Shown here one piece after another: positions 1 through 9,897 of a stretch of DNA of 64,000 nucleotides (position 1 is the first letter of the stretch; every line of letters starts with the position of its first letter). Below the pieces are notes generated by a model that had not been told where the DNA came from, made no database searches, and saw nothing but the letters and a program-made list of their open reading frames with translations. The DNA lies in the NCBI GenBank assembly GCA_033439265.1, contig JAVTVX010000002.1, positions 3,172,001-3,236,000 on the forward strand, read 5' to 3'. A program made the translations under genes and the position numbers. The DNA comes from Dillenia suffruticosa. Its lineage: Eukaryota > Streptophyta > Magnoliopsida > Dilleniales > Dilleniaceae.

Positions 1-82
1 ATACACACTCGCACCTCTCATCATATAGTGAAGGAGACAAAGTTCTGGCCTGACCAACACTTTTGCCGCCTGGTTTATCTTC

Positions 83-107
83 CTCTCTCTCTCTCTCTCT
101 CTCTCTC
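83..107. repeat. (CT)n microsatellite upstream of the S40 gene
   Basis: A run of about 12 CT units lies roughly 480 bases before the S40 start codon. CT/GA tracts of this kind are common in plant promoters and 5' leaders. I cannot fix the transcription start from sequence. Confidence 0.85.
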
Positions 108-587
108 AGGCCTCTCTTTGAGTTCTCCAGAAGAAACAAACAAGGCAAGATTTTACAGGTGAAGGTCTAGATCTTTTAGCATATCTACTCAAACATATAG
201 CATTAGCTTCAAAAGGAGCTCACCATTTTCCGGCAATAATTCAGTTTTTGGTGTTTAGCTAACAGGTTCTTTGCCTTCCCTTGCAGATAATGTTTAGGAG
301 TTGTTGCCAAAGGTTTGATTTTTAAAGCAAATTTCCATTCCCCAAAAAATGTATTTTATTAAATTATAGTCCTTTTCCTATTTGTTTTGCAATTTTTAAA
401 TAATAATGCAAATTTATTATTTTATATATTCAAAAATTAGTCTTTCCCAACTTGTTTTTCAATTTTGAGAATTGGGCTTTGGTTTTCTTAGAATACCCAC
501 CAAATTAATCCTTGAAAAACAATTTTTCCAACTTGATTTTGGAAAATAGAAGCTTAGATTTTTTGTGGGTATTCAGGGATATCATCA

Positions 588-1187
588 ATGGTGGACAGAT
601 ATGGTCTGCTTAGCAGAGGAAATCAATGGAGGCCACTAAGAAATGAAGAATTTCAAGAGCAAGAAGTTTGGGATATTTTTGCAGAAAGAGCACAGTATGG
701 TTCCAAAGATCTTTCTTCTTTTTCTTCATCTTCCGCATCGTCTTCTTTGCCAAGACCAATTCCTGGTGCTTCAAGAATGATTCCTAGATCAACAAGTAAA
801 AATAATAATGGTGATATCACATCTCAAGAGCCAAGAGGGATTCAACAATCTGCTCCGGTCAACATTCCTGATTGGTCAAAAATTTACAGAAGAAGAAAGA
901 GAGGGACAAAAAGATTTTCATGGCTTGATGATGATGACGACGACGACAAAGACGATGCTGGTGGTGTTATGCATAATGATGGTGATGATACGGATGATGA
1001 GGAGGAGGATGAAGATGATGATGATTTTGGTACGAAGTTGCCACCTCATGAAGTTATTGCTAGGAGATTGGCAAGGAATCAAATTTCTTCTTTCTCAGTT
1101 TTTGAAGGTGTTGGGAGGACACTGAAAGGAAGAGACCTCAGCAGAGTGAGAAATGCCATTTTAACCAAAACTGGTTTTCTTGAATAA
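588..1187 (+). CDS. S40-like senescence regulator (DUF584)
   Basis: The single-exon frame encodes 199 residues and starts at the first ATG after an AT-rich leader. It has the full S40 layout: an N-terminal segment with WRPLRNEE, a Ser-rich stretch near residues 45-55, the core motif [14 protein letters not shown] at about 87-100, an acidic Asp/Glu block at about 112-147, [10 protein letters not shown], and the C-terminal signature [20 protein letters not shown] running to TGFLE. Known S40 proteins (barley HvS40, Arabidopsis S40-3) are nuclear and are induced in senescence and by stress; the target genes are poorly defined. Family assignment is firm, the role is by homology. A MITE begins six bases after the TAA stop, so the mature 3' UTR probably contains a long inverted repeat. 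No neighbouring gene suggests a shared pathway. Confidence 0.9.
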   Translation: MVDRYGLLSRGNQWRPLRNEEFQEQEVWDIFAERAQYGSKDLSSFSSSSASSSLPRPIPGASRMIPRSTSKNNNGDITSQEPRGIQQSAPVNIPDWSKIYRRRKRGTKRFSWLDDDDDDDKDDAGGVMHNDGDDTDDEEEDEDDDDFGTKLPPHEVIARRLARNQISSFSVFEGVGRTLKGRDLSRVRNAILTKTGFLE

Positions 1188-1192
1188 TACTC

Positions 1193-1363
1193 AGAGAAAT
1201 GCCATTTGGTGTTATAATTTTTGTCGTGATCTCAACAAGCTTCAGCTTGGAAATCAAAAAAAAAAAACAAGCTTCAGCTTCAAGATTTTTAAGATAATTT
1301 AAAAATCGATTTAATTATAAAATTTATCACGACAATTATTATTATGACAAATGGCATTTCTCT
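1193..1363. mobile_element. MITE (Mutator-like candidate) in the S40 3' UTR
   Basis: Both ends carry an imperfect terminal inverted repeat of about 38 bases: agagaaatgccatttg at the left and caaatggcatttctct at the right, with the complementarity continuing through gtcgtgat / atcacgac. The flanks ataatactc (1184-1192) and atcatacca (1364-1372) match at 6 of 9 positions, consistent with an aged 9-bp target duplication as made by Mutator-type elements. The interior has a direct repeat of caagcttcagctt around an A-run. No coding capacity. Superfamily assignment is inference. Confidence 0.7.
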
Positions 1364-1372
1364 ATCATACCA

Positions 1373-2680
1373 GTAAGTCGAAATTAGATTGAAAAATGGG
1401 GAAAAATTGATATATTATGGTAAATGTAAAATGGTTTGTAAATGTCTCAATGTTGATGGGAAAAAATAGTTGTAGACCTCTGTCCTTGAATATGTTTAGT
1501 GAACCGTATTTAGAATTTTTTTACTTCATCGTCGTCGATGTCTGAAAACACGTTATGAAGATCAATAGAATTTATTTTATTAATATTTATTTTTTTATTC
1601 TCAAAACTCGAATATAAAATTTTTTAAATAAGAGAATCTAATATTCTATTTCTAAACTCATAAAACTTTTACTCTATTTACGTTTTTTACTCACATGCTT
1701 CTTGAATTTTCTTTTTTTTTTTTCTTTTTTTCTTTTTTTTATTTTTTTCCTTTCCCTCTTTTCACCATCACTGCTTGGTGAGGAAGTGATCCCCACTTGC
1801 TGAGCAACTTCCCACTATTAGATTTGAAAATAGACCAAAGTGCATTTCATCATATTAGTCCTTTATACTTTGATATTTTTGGAATATTTTTTATAGATAC
1901 TCTGCCTGCCAAGATGGACCCTTTTGTACAAGTGCCCTCTACATCACAGAACACCAATAAAATTTCACTCCGTGGGCCCTCTGCTGGAATTTTCTAGGAT
2001 GGTACGATGTTGCATGAATACAAGAAATGTAAACACAACGATAGCACGTCAAAACTATTGTTTTCAATTGGTTCATATGTATCTAAAATTTTGACTATGG
2101 CTACCAAAGCAATGGCGTGATTTTCGCGGCAGGATTAGGATCAGATTTGAAAACCCATTTTAATTTTATCCTTAAAAAGAAAAAAGAATACCCTTTCATT
2201 TTTTTAATTATATTATTGTGATTTGATAATTCTGTCATTAATTCCAATAAAAATAATTTAATCCTATTGAAATTGTCACATCAACTTATTGTAGACAGTC
2301 TATTTTAAGTCAATTTCTATCGTTTTCGAGTACTATAAGTGTATTATGCTTAGTCAATTTGCTTAATGGAGATTTATAGGAACTATATATTATATAGTCC
2401 ACTCTCATCCTTTCAAATATATGAGAGAAGTAAAGTTTGCACCAGTCTACATTGAGGGTGTTACTAAAATTAAATTTAACATTAAAGGTCTCAATTTTTA
2501 ACCCAAAAGGTGCTTCCTCTTTGGCACTTTGTAACATTAAAATTAGTGTATAATATACTAAAGTTGGTATTTGCAAATTCCTAGTAGTGAAAAGAAAACA
2601 ACGTAATTAAATCTGTATTAAAAAGAAAATCCTCTAATGTGGATATTATTGCCATGTGGGACATGAATCATCTGGAAACC
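1373..2680. other. AT-rich spacer, no gene seen
   Basis: This stretch is low-complexity AT-rich DNA with a T-rich run near 1710-1755. Short open frames here have no recognisable protein content and are not kept. Confidence 0.6.
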
Positions 2681-2876
2681 TTTTAATTTGGTGGAGTTTC
2701 ATCAATCGATTCATAGGATTGCTGCGTGATAATGCTTTGCACACCATCATTAATTTTTTCAACATAAGATTTGCACAGCCCAATCACCAACAATTTGCTT
2801 CTTTCATGAGGGCGGCATTGGCCCAACAACACAGGCTCAAAGCAAAACTCTGTATCAACAGAGAGAAGGATTTCTC

Positions 2877-3091
2877 ACTGACATTCGATGGCGTAATTGG
2901 TCATGGGAGCTGTGTCTCATCCCTATGCCTCGGGTTCGACAAAATATAGGAATTAGAAAAAATCAATATTAAAAGATTTGCTCCCTCAAAGTGGATCTTA
3001 TAATAATTTATTTAGATTTAATTAGAATAAAATCTTAAATATTGAACGGTGACAAAATCAAGATACGGAGAAAAAAAAAAAAAAAAGAAGG
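2877..3091 (+). mobile_element. tRNA-derived SINE with target duplications
   Basis: The element is flanked by gaaggatttctc (2865-2876) and gaaggacttctc (3092-3103), one mismatch in 12. The corresponding site in unit 2 of the local duplication (near 5175-5190) has no insertion. Inside, 2889-2900 reads tggcgtaattgg, a full match to the Pol III A-box consensus TRGCNNARNNGG, and ggttcgac at 2933-2940 resembles the B box. The body ends in an A-tail at about 3070-3086. Confidence 0.78.
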
Positions 3092-3524
3092 GAAGGACTT
3101 CTCCACCGGTCCCTTCCGGTACCGACAATTCTATGATTCAACATGGTCGGCACGGTTTTACCTTAGAGCAACGTGAATCTCACTCAACAAAATACAGTTT
3201 CATTTTGAGATTTTCTTCTTTCTATTATTATTATTATTATTATTATTGGTGCTATATCTATTGGAACCCTGGTCATGTCCCTCTTGTTACTAAAGATCCG
3301 CTTATGTCCATTTGCTTAGAGGAACTTATCTTTATGAAATTCTTTAACAATTGTTGGCAATATAAGCAAATATTTATGTCTATATATATTGACTGACTGA
3401 TATCCGATTAATTTAATTCGAGTATATGGAGTCTAGCTTTGGGGTTGACTCTCTCAACACCTATTTTTCTATTTTCAAAACTAGAATTTAAAATCTTAAT
3501 TAAACTATTTTAGTATCCTGTTAC

Positions 3525-4200
3525 TAGGGTTAGCAATTGAGTTTTCTGATCTGGGTTGTACAAAACTTGAGTTTGACCCATTTAAAATTTTATAGACCCA
3601 ATCCCGAGTTCAACTCAAAAAAGCTCAAAGAAAAGCGGCTCGAGTTGCCAATGAGATTCAACTCAAGTGGCACTAATCTCCCTTCCTTTTGTAATAGACT
3701 CGCGTTCGAGCCTCACTATCAATAATATAAAAAAAAAAAAAAAAAGCAGCTCGAGCTCGACCCAACAAAATAAAAAGGGCCTTGAGCCCATTTTGGGCCA
3801 GGCTCAAGCCCGAATCATAGTTTTTTTCATATTTTTATTCTATTTTATAATATAATAAACATAAAATAAAAATAAACTAATCATTAAAAATAAAATACAA
3901 AGCTAATATTATCACATCAAATTAAGAATTATACATTATTATAAAGATTAACAATAACAATATCATCATAAAAAAATTAAAAAATTATATCAAGAGTAAT
4001 ACATCGAAATTATCAAAGTAATCATATATATATATATATATATTATAATATTTGATTTTAAATAGATTAAGTCTATTGGTTTCCAAGCTCTACTTGAAGT
4101 TAAAAGAGTCTAAATGATGGGCTCAATCTTTGTCTCGTCTTAAAACGAGCCAAACTCTTGGTCGAGCTTGGGCTAACCGGCCCAATTGTCAGTTCTACTA
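3525..4200. mobile_element. Non-autonomous hAT-like insertion (candidate)
   Basis: About 676 bases are present in unit 1 and absent at the matching point in unit 2 (near 5620). The ends are inverted: tagggttagcaattg at the left, and caattgtcagttctacta at the right, whose complement begins tagtagaactgacaattg. Subterminal regions are rich in gagctcgag / gggctcaa type words, as in many plant hAT elements, while the centre is AT-rich with a (TA)n run near 4024-4044. The flanking 8-bp duplication expected for hAT is not clear, so the class is tentative. Confidence 0.5.
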
Positions 4201-4368
4201 TCACTTGAGTCACGTGACAATGGTATAAGATATTAAATTCCTGATTAGTAGTATCCTATGATATAGTTTGGTATAAGACCCTATCAAAAATATTTTAAAA
4301 ATAAAAGGAAAAAGAGGTTACTTTAAAAGATCTTGAACCCACACGAAACTGGCTCTGACAGTTCAAGA

Positions 4369-4555
4369 GGGTACCAAATTTTTTTAGATTGAATGGTCAG
4401 TCACTTTATCTTTTTAATCAAAAATTTCAAATTTAAGTTTTAAAAATGATAAAAAAGATTTAGAAGAGTCAATTTCTAAAATAGATTTTACAGTATTTGA
4501 ATTTGTATAGTTAAATAAATCTCAAACACCATGAAAGAAAAAAAAAAAAAAAAAA
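4369..4555 (+). mobile_element. SINE copy with target duplications
   Basis: This 187-bp element sits between acagttcaaga (4358-4368) and acagctcaata (4556-4566), 9 of 11 identical. Unit 2 has a single copy of this sequence (ctcaacagctcaagatggcc near 5790) and no insertion, which is a natural empty site. The element has a tRNA-like head (ggtcagtcactttatctttttaatc), a body with gatttagaagagtcaatttc, and a tail of about 20 A. Confidence 0.8.
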
Positions 4556-4796
4556 ACAGCTCAATATGGCCGGCTGTTCGTGTATATAATGCAAAACTAT
4601 GCCCATTGAAATCAAACCTTGGCTTCAGGAGTAAAACGTGGAGCAAAAAAGGAGAATGATCAATGGTGCACTCTTCGAAGATCTTCTAAAATTTTTATTT
4701 GTGATCGTTAGATTGTTTTTTAATGATTATCAACCGACAAAAATAGTGATCTGATGATAATAATTTAATAATTATAAATCATGTTAGTACTAATAT

Positions 4797-6045
4797 TTTA
4801 ATTTGGTGGGTTGTCATCAATCAATTCATTTGATTGCTACGTGATATGCGTTACACGCCGGCATTGATTTTTTCAACCTAAGATTTGCACACCCTAATTG
4901 TCAAAAATTTTATTTCATTAACCAACAAACAATTAATTTAATAAAATATAATATTAAACTTTTTAATTAAAATCTTGAGTTTAATTCATGAATATAAAAC
5001 AGACTATATTAAAAGGATAATCTTTTAAATAAATTATTATAAATTTTAAATTAAATTAATTAAAATAAAATTTTAAATATCAATGATATAATATAAGAAA
5101 AAAAAAAAAAATCCTTCGTTCACGAGGAGTCCATTCGCCCTACAACGCAGGCTCTAAGCAAAACTCTGTATCAACAGCGGATTGACGTCTCCACCAGTCC
5201 CTTCCAGTACTGACAATGGAGTGATTCATCATGACCGGCTCAGTTTTACCTTAGATCAACGTGAATCTCACTCAACAAAATATAGTTTCAATTTAAGATT
5301 ATTATTATTATTATTATTATTATTAGTATTAGTATTAGTATCAGTGCTATTCTATATATCGCCACCCTGGTTATGTTCCTCTTGTTACTAAAGAGCCGCT
5401 GATGTCCAATTGCTTAACGGAACTTATCTTTATGAAATTCTTTAACAATTGTTGGCAAGGTAATATAAGTAAATATATATATAGATTGTCTATCGATCGA
5501 TATTCGGATTATCTGATTAGTTTAATTCAAATACTATAAAATTTAATTTAAAAACCGACTCTATCAACGTTTATTTTTTATTTTCAAACTCTAGATTTTA
5601 ATTAAAAATATTTAATATCATGCCATTAGATTCATACGATATTGGTATAAGTCATTAAATTCCTAATCCTCGCTCAACATGACGTAATAGTATATTATGA
5701 TATGGTTTGGTATAAGATGGTATCAAAATATTTTAAAAATAAATAAAAAAAATGTAACTTTAAAAGATCTTGAGCCCACATGACACTGGCTCAACAGCTC
5801 AAGATGGCCGGCTGTTCGTGTAATAGGGCAAAAGTATGCCAATTGAAATCAAACCTTGGCTTGAGAAGAAAAACGTGGCGCAAAAGATCAAAGGTCCGGT
5901 CTTTGAAGATCTTCTATAATTTTTATTTATAATCGTTGGATTGTTATTCAATGATTAACAACTGATTATTTTATTATCCAATCAAAAAATAGCGATCAGA
6001 TAATAATAATTTAATAATTATAAATTGTGTTAATATTAAAATTTA
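4797..6045. repeat. Tandem segmental duplication, unit 2
   Basis: This is the second copy of the 2681-4796 unit, directly adjacent and in the same orientation. The two are readily alignable by eye over several blocks, for example gtgaatctcactcaacaaaata followed by an ATT microsatellite, and tatgaaattctttaacaatt. It lacks the three insertions of unit 1 but has its own SINE at about 4923-5112. Confidence 0.8.
4923..5112 (+). mobile_element. SINE copy private to unit 2
   Basis: Compared with unit 1 (around 2800-2812), unit 2 has about 190 extra bases ending in an A-tail. The flanks tttcattaac and cttcgttcac are diverged versions of the same unit 1 sequence (cttctttcatg), consistent with an old target duplication. 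The 3' part has the shared words attaattaaaataaaatttta and atatcaatgatata. Boundaries are good to within a few bases. Confidence 0.6.
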
Positions 6046-6340
6046 TGAAAATTGTAAAAAAAAAAATTGTCGGCCCAAAATAAATATAAATATGTAAGGG
6101 CTTAGGAGGACCAATGAGACCATGTGAATCAGGGTGTCGTATGATAATGTTTTGATTAATCATTAGCAAAAACAATTTGGGACTTTATTGTAAAATTTGT
6201 ATCCTTTGCGGTGAAAATTAGTTTAATTTATATTCCAATTGGGAGGTATAGACTAGATTGGAAGGAATAGACTATCTATTCCTTGTGTGTTTTAGCAGAG
6301 ATTACAATTAATACCGTTGTCTTATGAGTTTAGTTGTACG

Positions 6341-6530
6341 GTATTAAATTTTTTTAATTAAAATCTCAAATTTAAATAATATAGTATTAGATTTTTTTAA
6401 TTAAAATCTCAAATCTGAATAATAGTAATAAAAAAATGAATATCGATAAAATCAATTCTTAAATTGGAATTCAATTGTTCAAATTGAATCAATCAAATTT
6501 TCAAATGCCAATGATCATATATCGAAAATA
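6341..6530 (+). mobile_element. SINE-family copy with repeated head
   Basis: The segment attaaaatctcaaatttaaa occurs twice within about 45 bases at 6341-6430, followed by the family body and the 3' word attgaatcaatcaaatttt. No clear target duplication was found. Confidence 0.4.
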
Positions 6531-6730
6531 ATGGAGTTGAGGCTACAATTATATGGGTCATTTCGTCACAGATTTTTTATATGATTTCGAACTAAAGGAG
6601 TTCCAATCCAAAGCATAACAAATCAATAAATTAATTGGTATAGTAATTTTAAGATGGATGGGGGTCTATGAATGAAAAGAAAGTCACCGTTCTGTATGTA
6701 ATTTATTTTATTTTTTATAAACGAAATCGA

Positions 6731-7010
6731 GTTGAGAATAATAAGCGTTGCTACCGAACTTTTTTGATTGAGTGATAAAAAATATTCTATCTTCTTAATA
6801 AGAGGGTTGAGAACAATAAGTATTGCTATCGTACTTTTTTGATTGGGTGATTAAAGACACTCTATCCCCTTAATCAGAGATTTTAAGTTCGAATCATGAG
6901 AATAGTAAAAAAGAATTTGAGAGAGACAATTCTTAAAAATGGGATCTATAATTCTCGAATCAGATTAATCAGATAAAATTCAAATACCAATAATAAAAAT
7001 TAAAAAAAAT
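6731..7010 (+). mobile_element. SINE-family copy with 75-bp head duplication
   Basis: The sequence from gttgagaataataag (6731) is repeated from 6806 with an offset of 75 bases. The second head (gggtgattaaagacactcta, then ttaagttcgaatcatgag, a fair B box) continues into the body with gagagagacaattcttaaaa and the 3' word cgaatcagattaatcag, ending in an A-rich tail near 7008. Confidence 0.5.
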
Positions 7011-7211
7011 AGGTGTTGTTACTCTCTTTACGTTATTATAATAATATTTCTATTATAAAATATCTAGTTTGACTCAAATATATTACATTTAGAATAAATG
7101 TATGCTAAAAATTTTACAAAAATATCAAAAATTATAAAATATTTCTCGTAACCGAGTGATCCAAATCATTCCGAAATTCATGACCATGGAAAAATAAATT
7201 ACTGATCAACT

Positions 7212-7280
<69 letters not shown>

Positions 7281-7739
7281 TACAGAAAGTTTAATAATAC
7301 TACCAATCAGATTACCACTTAATAATTATATCATTGGGATGTATTTAACTGAAGTAACTAAACTGTTCAATGTCAGGGATACCAATATAATATTGGAATT
7401 TTTATCAACAAATAATCACTTAATAATCATATCATAATTGTTAGCCATCATCCAGATCGGGCGCCTTTGTATATAGAGCTATTCAAGTGTGTATATATAT
7501 ATATATATATATATAAAATCGTACAAATAGTAGATTATTGTTTGCATTTCCTGCCATGAGTTGGCGTGTATGATTAATTGTCCTGGTTGTTGCAGATAGC
7601 ATCAAATGTGCGTGTATGATTAAATGTCCTGGCAGTGGCAGATAACATCAAATGTCCTAGCAACCCTCAAACTTAGAACACGTGTGATGCCCGATTGCCG
7701 CTAATACAACCACAACCTGCCAAACAGCCTCCAAAGAAT

Positions 7740-7776
<37 letters not shown>

Positions 7777-7962
7777 CAGAGGACAGCATTTCTTGCCAAC
7801 TCAATCCTTTCCTTTTCATTTAACAGCATTTGGGATACTGGACATGGACGGAGACCACATCAAAGTCTGTCAACTGGTACACCAATTATTCAATTCTATG
7901 ATTCTTTTCCAAACAGAAACAAACTACTCTTAGCCTTACATGCCAATTATCATCTATTTGTT
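7011..7962. repeat. Spacer with microsatellites and a 46-bp tandem repeat
   Basis: There is a compound (CT)n(CA)n repeat at 7212-7272, an (AT)n run at 7492-7514 and a (GA)n run at 7743-7770. Two 46-bp direct repeats start at 7564 and 7610 (gcgtgtatgattaa...) and differ at about five positions. No gene is seen; the right end is the 3' flank of the minus-strand GGR gene. Confidence 0.8.
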
Positions 7963-8886
7963 CTAAACTTTTTTCCAAGCCTTTGCTTCCACTAGACCAG
8001 AAATTTCTTCAACCTTGTTTGAATCGAAATGTTCCAATTCCTTGAGAGCCATTTCTTTTAGCATTTCCACTCCATTCCTTAACATCCCCTTTTCCCTTCC
8101 TTGAATCATACCCACATATAGCCCAAATTTTCTCAACCTCTCTATTTCCTCTTCGTTTCCTCCTCCAAGAATGGCCCCACAAGCGGCCCCACATGCGTGC
8201 AATCCTCCTTCCTTCTTTTCGCACACGTAATCAACCCAACCCACCTGGCCCATGTCCTCACCGTGCGATTGGGTGCATAGAAACTCCTTGTATTGGCCAT
8301 CTATCACACCTTGTGAACCCACGGCCCGTCCAATCTCCACCATGACCCGTAAGATTCGGCCCGCCTTTTGGCCCGTCGGGTCATCGTCGGACCGAGCCAA
8401 TAGCTCGAAAGCAAGTGGCACCATACCATCAGCCGTGAGCAGCTCTATGTTCGGGCCATATGCGTGGTGGATCTTGGGCTTGGGATTGGGCCGGTCCGTG
8501 AGGGGGAGGTTCTCGTGGGTGTAGAATGCGGCGTGAATAAGGTGGAGGGCTGATGCTGCGGCCATCGCTTGATCTCTTCGACCACCAACTAGCTCACAGG
8601 CCCCCACACAAAGGGCCGGCGCGGCAGTTAGCGGCGCGGCAAAGGTGAGGTGGTGCAAGGGCTCAAAGACGGAGTGCGGCGGGCGGATCTGGACGGCCCG
8701 CTCCAAATGAGCTTCAATGTCGGCTTTAATGGAAGCCCAATAAGACTGGCTTTGTGCCATTGTGACTGCCATAATGGGCCGAAAAGAAGATGTTGAAGAC
8801 GAAGAAGTAAATGAACGGCTAGGATTTGATCTAGAAAGAAAGTCTAATGTTGAGCTACCATTGAAGTGAAATAGAGCTCCCGGCAT
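7963..8886 (-). CDS. GGR: GGPPS type-II small subunit (GGR), plastid
   Basis: The intronless frame encodes 307 residues. It is a trans-isoprenyl diphosphate synthase homologue without the catalytic aspartates: where active enzymes have the first Asp-rich motif it reads LIHAAFYTHENLPLTD (116-131), and the second motif is also gone. Instead it keeps the two CxxxC motifs that define plant small subunits, C93VGAC97 and C232GAAC236. In known plants this subunit binds the catalytic GGPPS in plastids, favours GPP or boosts GGPP output, and channels it to chlorophyll, carotenoid or terpenoid synthesis. The first Met is preferred because it adds a Ser/Arg-rich stretch fitting a transit peptide; Met39 is an alternative. 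The sequence around residues 72-160 resembles Arabidopsis GGR (SSU-II) rather than the SSU-I of monoterpene-rich plants. The 5' leader carries TG and GA microsatellites at 8918-8960. Confidence 0.93.
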   Translation of the reverse strand: MPGALFHFNGSSTLDFLSRSNPSRSFTSSSSTSSFRPIMAVTMAQSQSYWASIKADIEAHLERAVQIRPPHSVFEPLHHLTFAAPLTAAPALCVGACELVGGRRDQAMAAASALHLIHAAFYTHENLPLTDRPNPKPKIHHAYGPNIELLTADGMVPLAFELLARSDDDPTGQKAGRILRVMVEIGRAVGSQGVIDGQYKEFLCTQSHGEDMGQVGWVDYVCEKKEGGLHACGAACGAILGGGNEEEIERLRKFGLYVGMIQGREKGMLRNGVEMLKEMALKELEHFDSNKVEEISGLVEAKAWKKV

Positions 8887-8917
8887 ATTTTGTGTTGTGA
8901 GGTGTCCGTCCGCGAGT

Positions 8918-9001
8918 TTGTGTGTGTGTGTGTGTGTGGGAGAGAGAGAGAGAGAGAGATGCTGTTGGATTGGTGAAATGGGGTGACGGGAGGGGGGGGG
9001 G
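8918..9001. repeat. (TG)n/(GA)n and G-run in the GGR leader
   Basis: Just before the minus-strand GGR start there is gtgtgtgtgtgtgtgtgtg, then a GA run to about 8960 and a run of about ten G near 8991-9001. The sequence cctttatagg (complement of 9006-9015) is a weak TATA candidate for GGR. Confidence 0.7.
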
Positions 9002-9518
9002 TGAAACCTATAAAGGGGTGCTAGAGTGAGATTTCAAAAATTTAGACAGGTTTGAAAGGAATTTGAGAAATTATATATATGTCAATTTTAATTTTTTTAG
9101 AAATAAATTAATTTTTATTTATGTAATTTTTATAATTAAAAAATATTATAGATGAAATACAATGAATCATGGGAGAGACAAACATATCCTTATTAATTTA
9201 TAGCTAATCAGATTTGACTCATATAAAATCTCGTGCAGCACATGCTATCTGTCTACATCTCAAAAAAGTAAAAGCTGGTGAGCACAAATGGCAAAATACT
9301 TTCAATTATCGTTGAACTCTGATCGGGCTGCACATTTTTCTCAAGTAAATTGCTTAATCATAATTTTAAGACATTTAATAGAATTTTTATAATTTTTAAA
9401 ATATTTTTTTTATTTAAAAATGTTCATAAATTCCGTTGCTTTCCTACCCTTTCTATAAAAATTTCTCAATACTAATATATTTCTGTTTTTCGAAACACAC
9501 ATTCTTTCTCTTATAAGC

Positions 9519-9897
9519 AAAAAAATTCTTGACACCGATGTTTCTCCATTTGTGATATATTTCTCATTTTTTAAATATCTTAATACATTTAATTATTTAA
9601 TATTTGTACCAAAATTTTTGTATTTTTTAATATTTACATATTTTTACATATTTAATAAATTTTTTACTTATTTAATTATAATTTTTATTTTTATGTCATT
9701 TTTTATATAGTTAATAATTTCATATTTGATCATTTTAAATTATTATTATAAAATATGATCATTTTATTATTTCTGTAAAATAATTAATATTTATATTAAA
9801 ATTCTTATATTTTTTATATTAATACATTTCTCGGCGTTTTCATTTTCTTTATTTTTACAAAATATCGTTTCTCCATATCATTTTGTACGTATTTCTG
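9519..9897 (+). repeat. Dispersed AT-rich repeat, copy 1
   Basis: Roughly 350 bases can be aligned by eye to 58391-58735 in the same orientation. Shared words include tatttgatcatttta, tttaattataattttt and tttttacaaaat. No terminal repeats or coding content are seen, so its class is unknown. Confidence 0.55.

Larger units (their letters stand above)
2681..4796. repeat. Tandem segmental duplication, unit 1
   Basis: This unit begins at ttttaatttggtgg and is matched in order by the following unit: a segment with catcaatcgattcatagg, then ctctgtatcaacag, a TAT-type microsatellite, tatgaaattctttaacaatt, ggtataaga, and a closing block with atcaaaccttggctt and gaagatcttctaaaattttt. It is longer than unit 2 because it carries three insertions that unit 2 lacks (2877-3091, 3525-4200, 4369-4555). 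No protein is recognisable. Confidence 0.8.

Noticed and set aside
3226..5341. Repeated TAT/ATT runs that might be a satellite or array
   Set aside because: They are two short microsatellites at matching places in the tandem units, not a separate array; nothing here resembles CRISPR spacing.
8009..8524. Overlapping frames within the GGR gene
   Set aside because: They are alternative-frame readings of a well-supported coding region.
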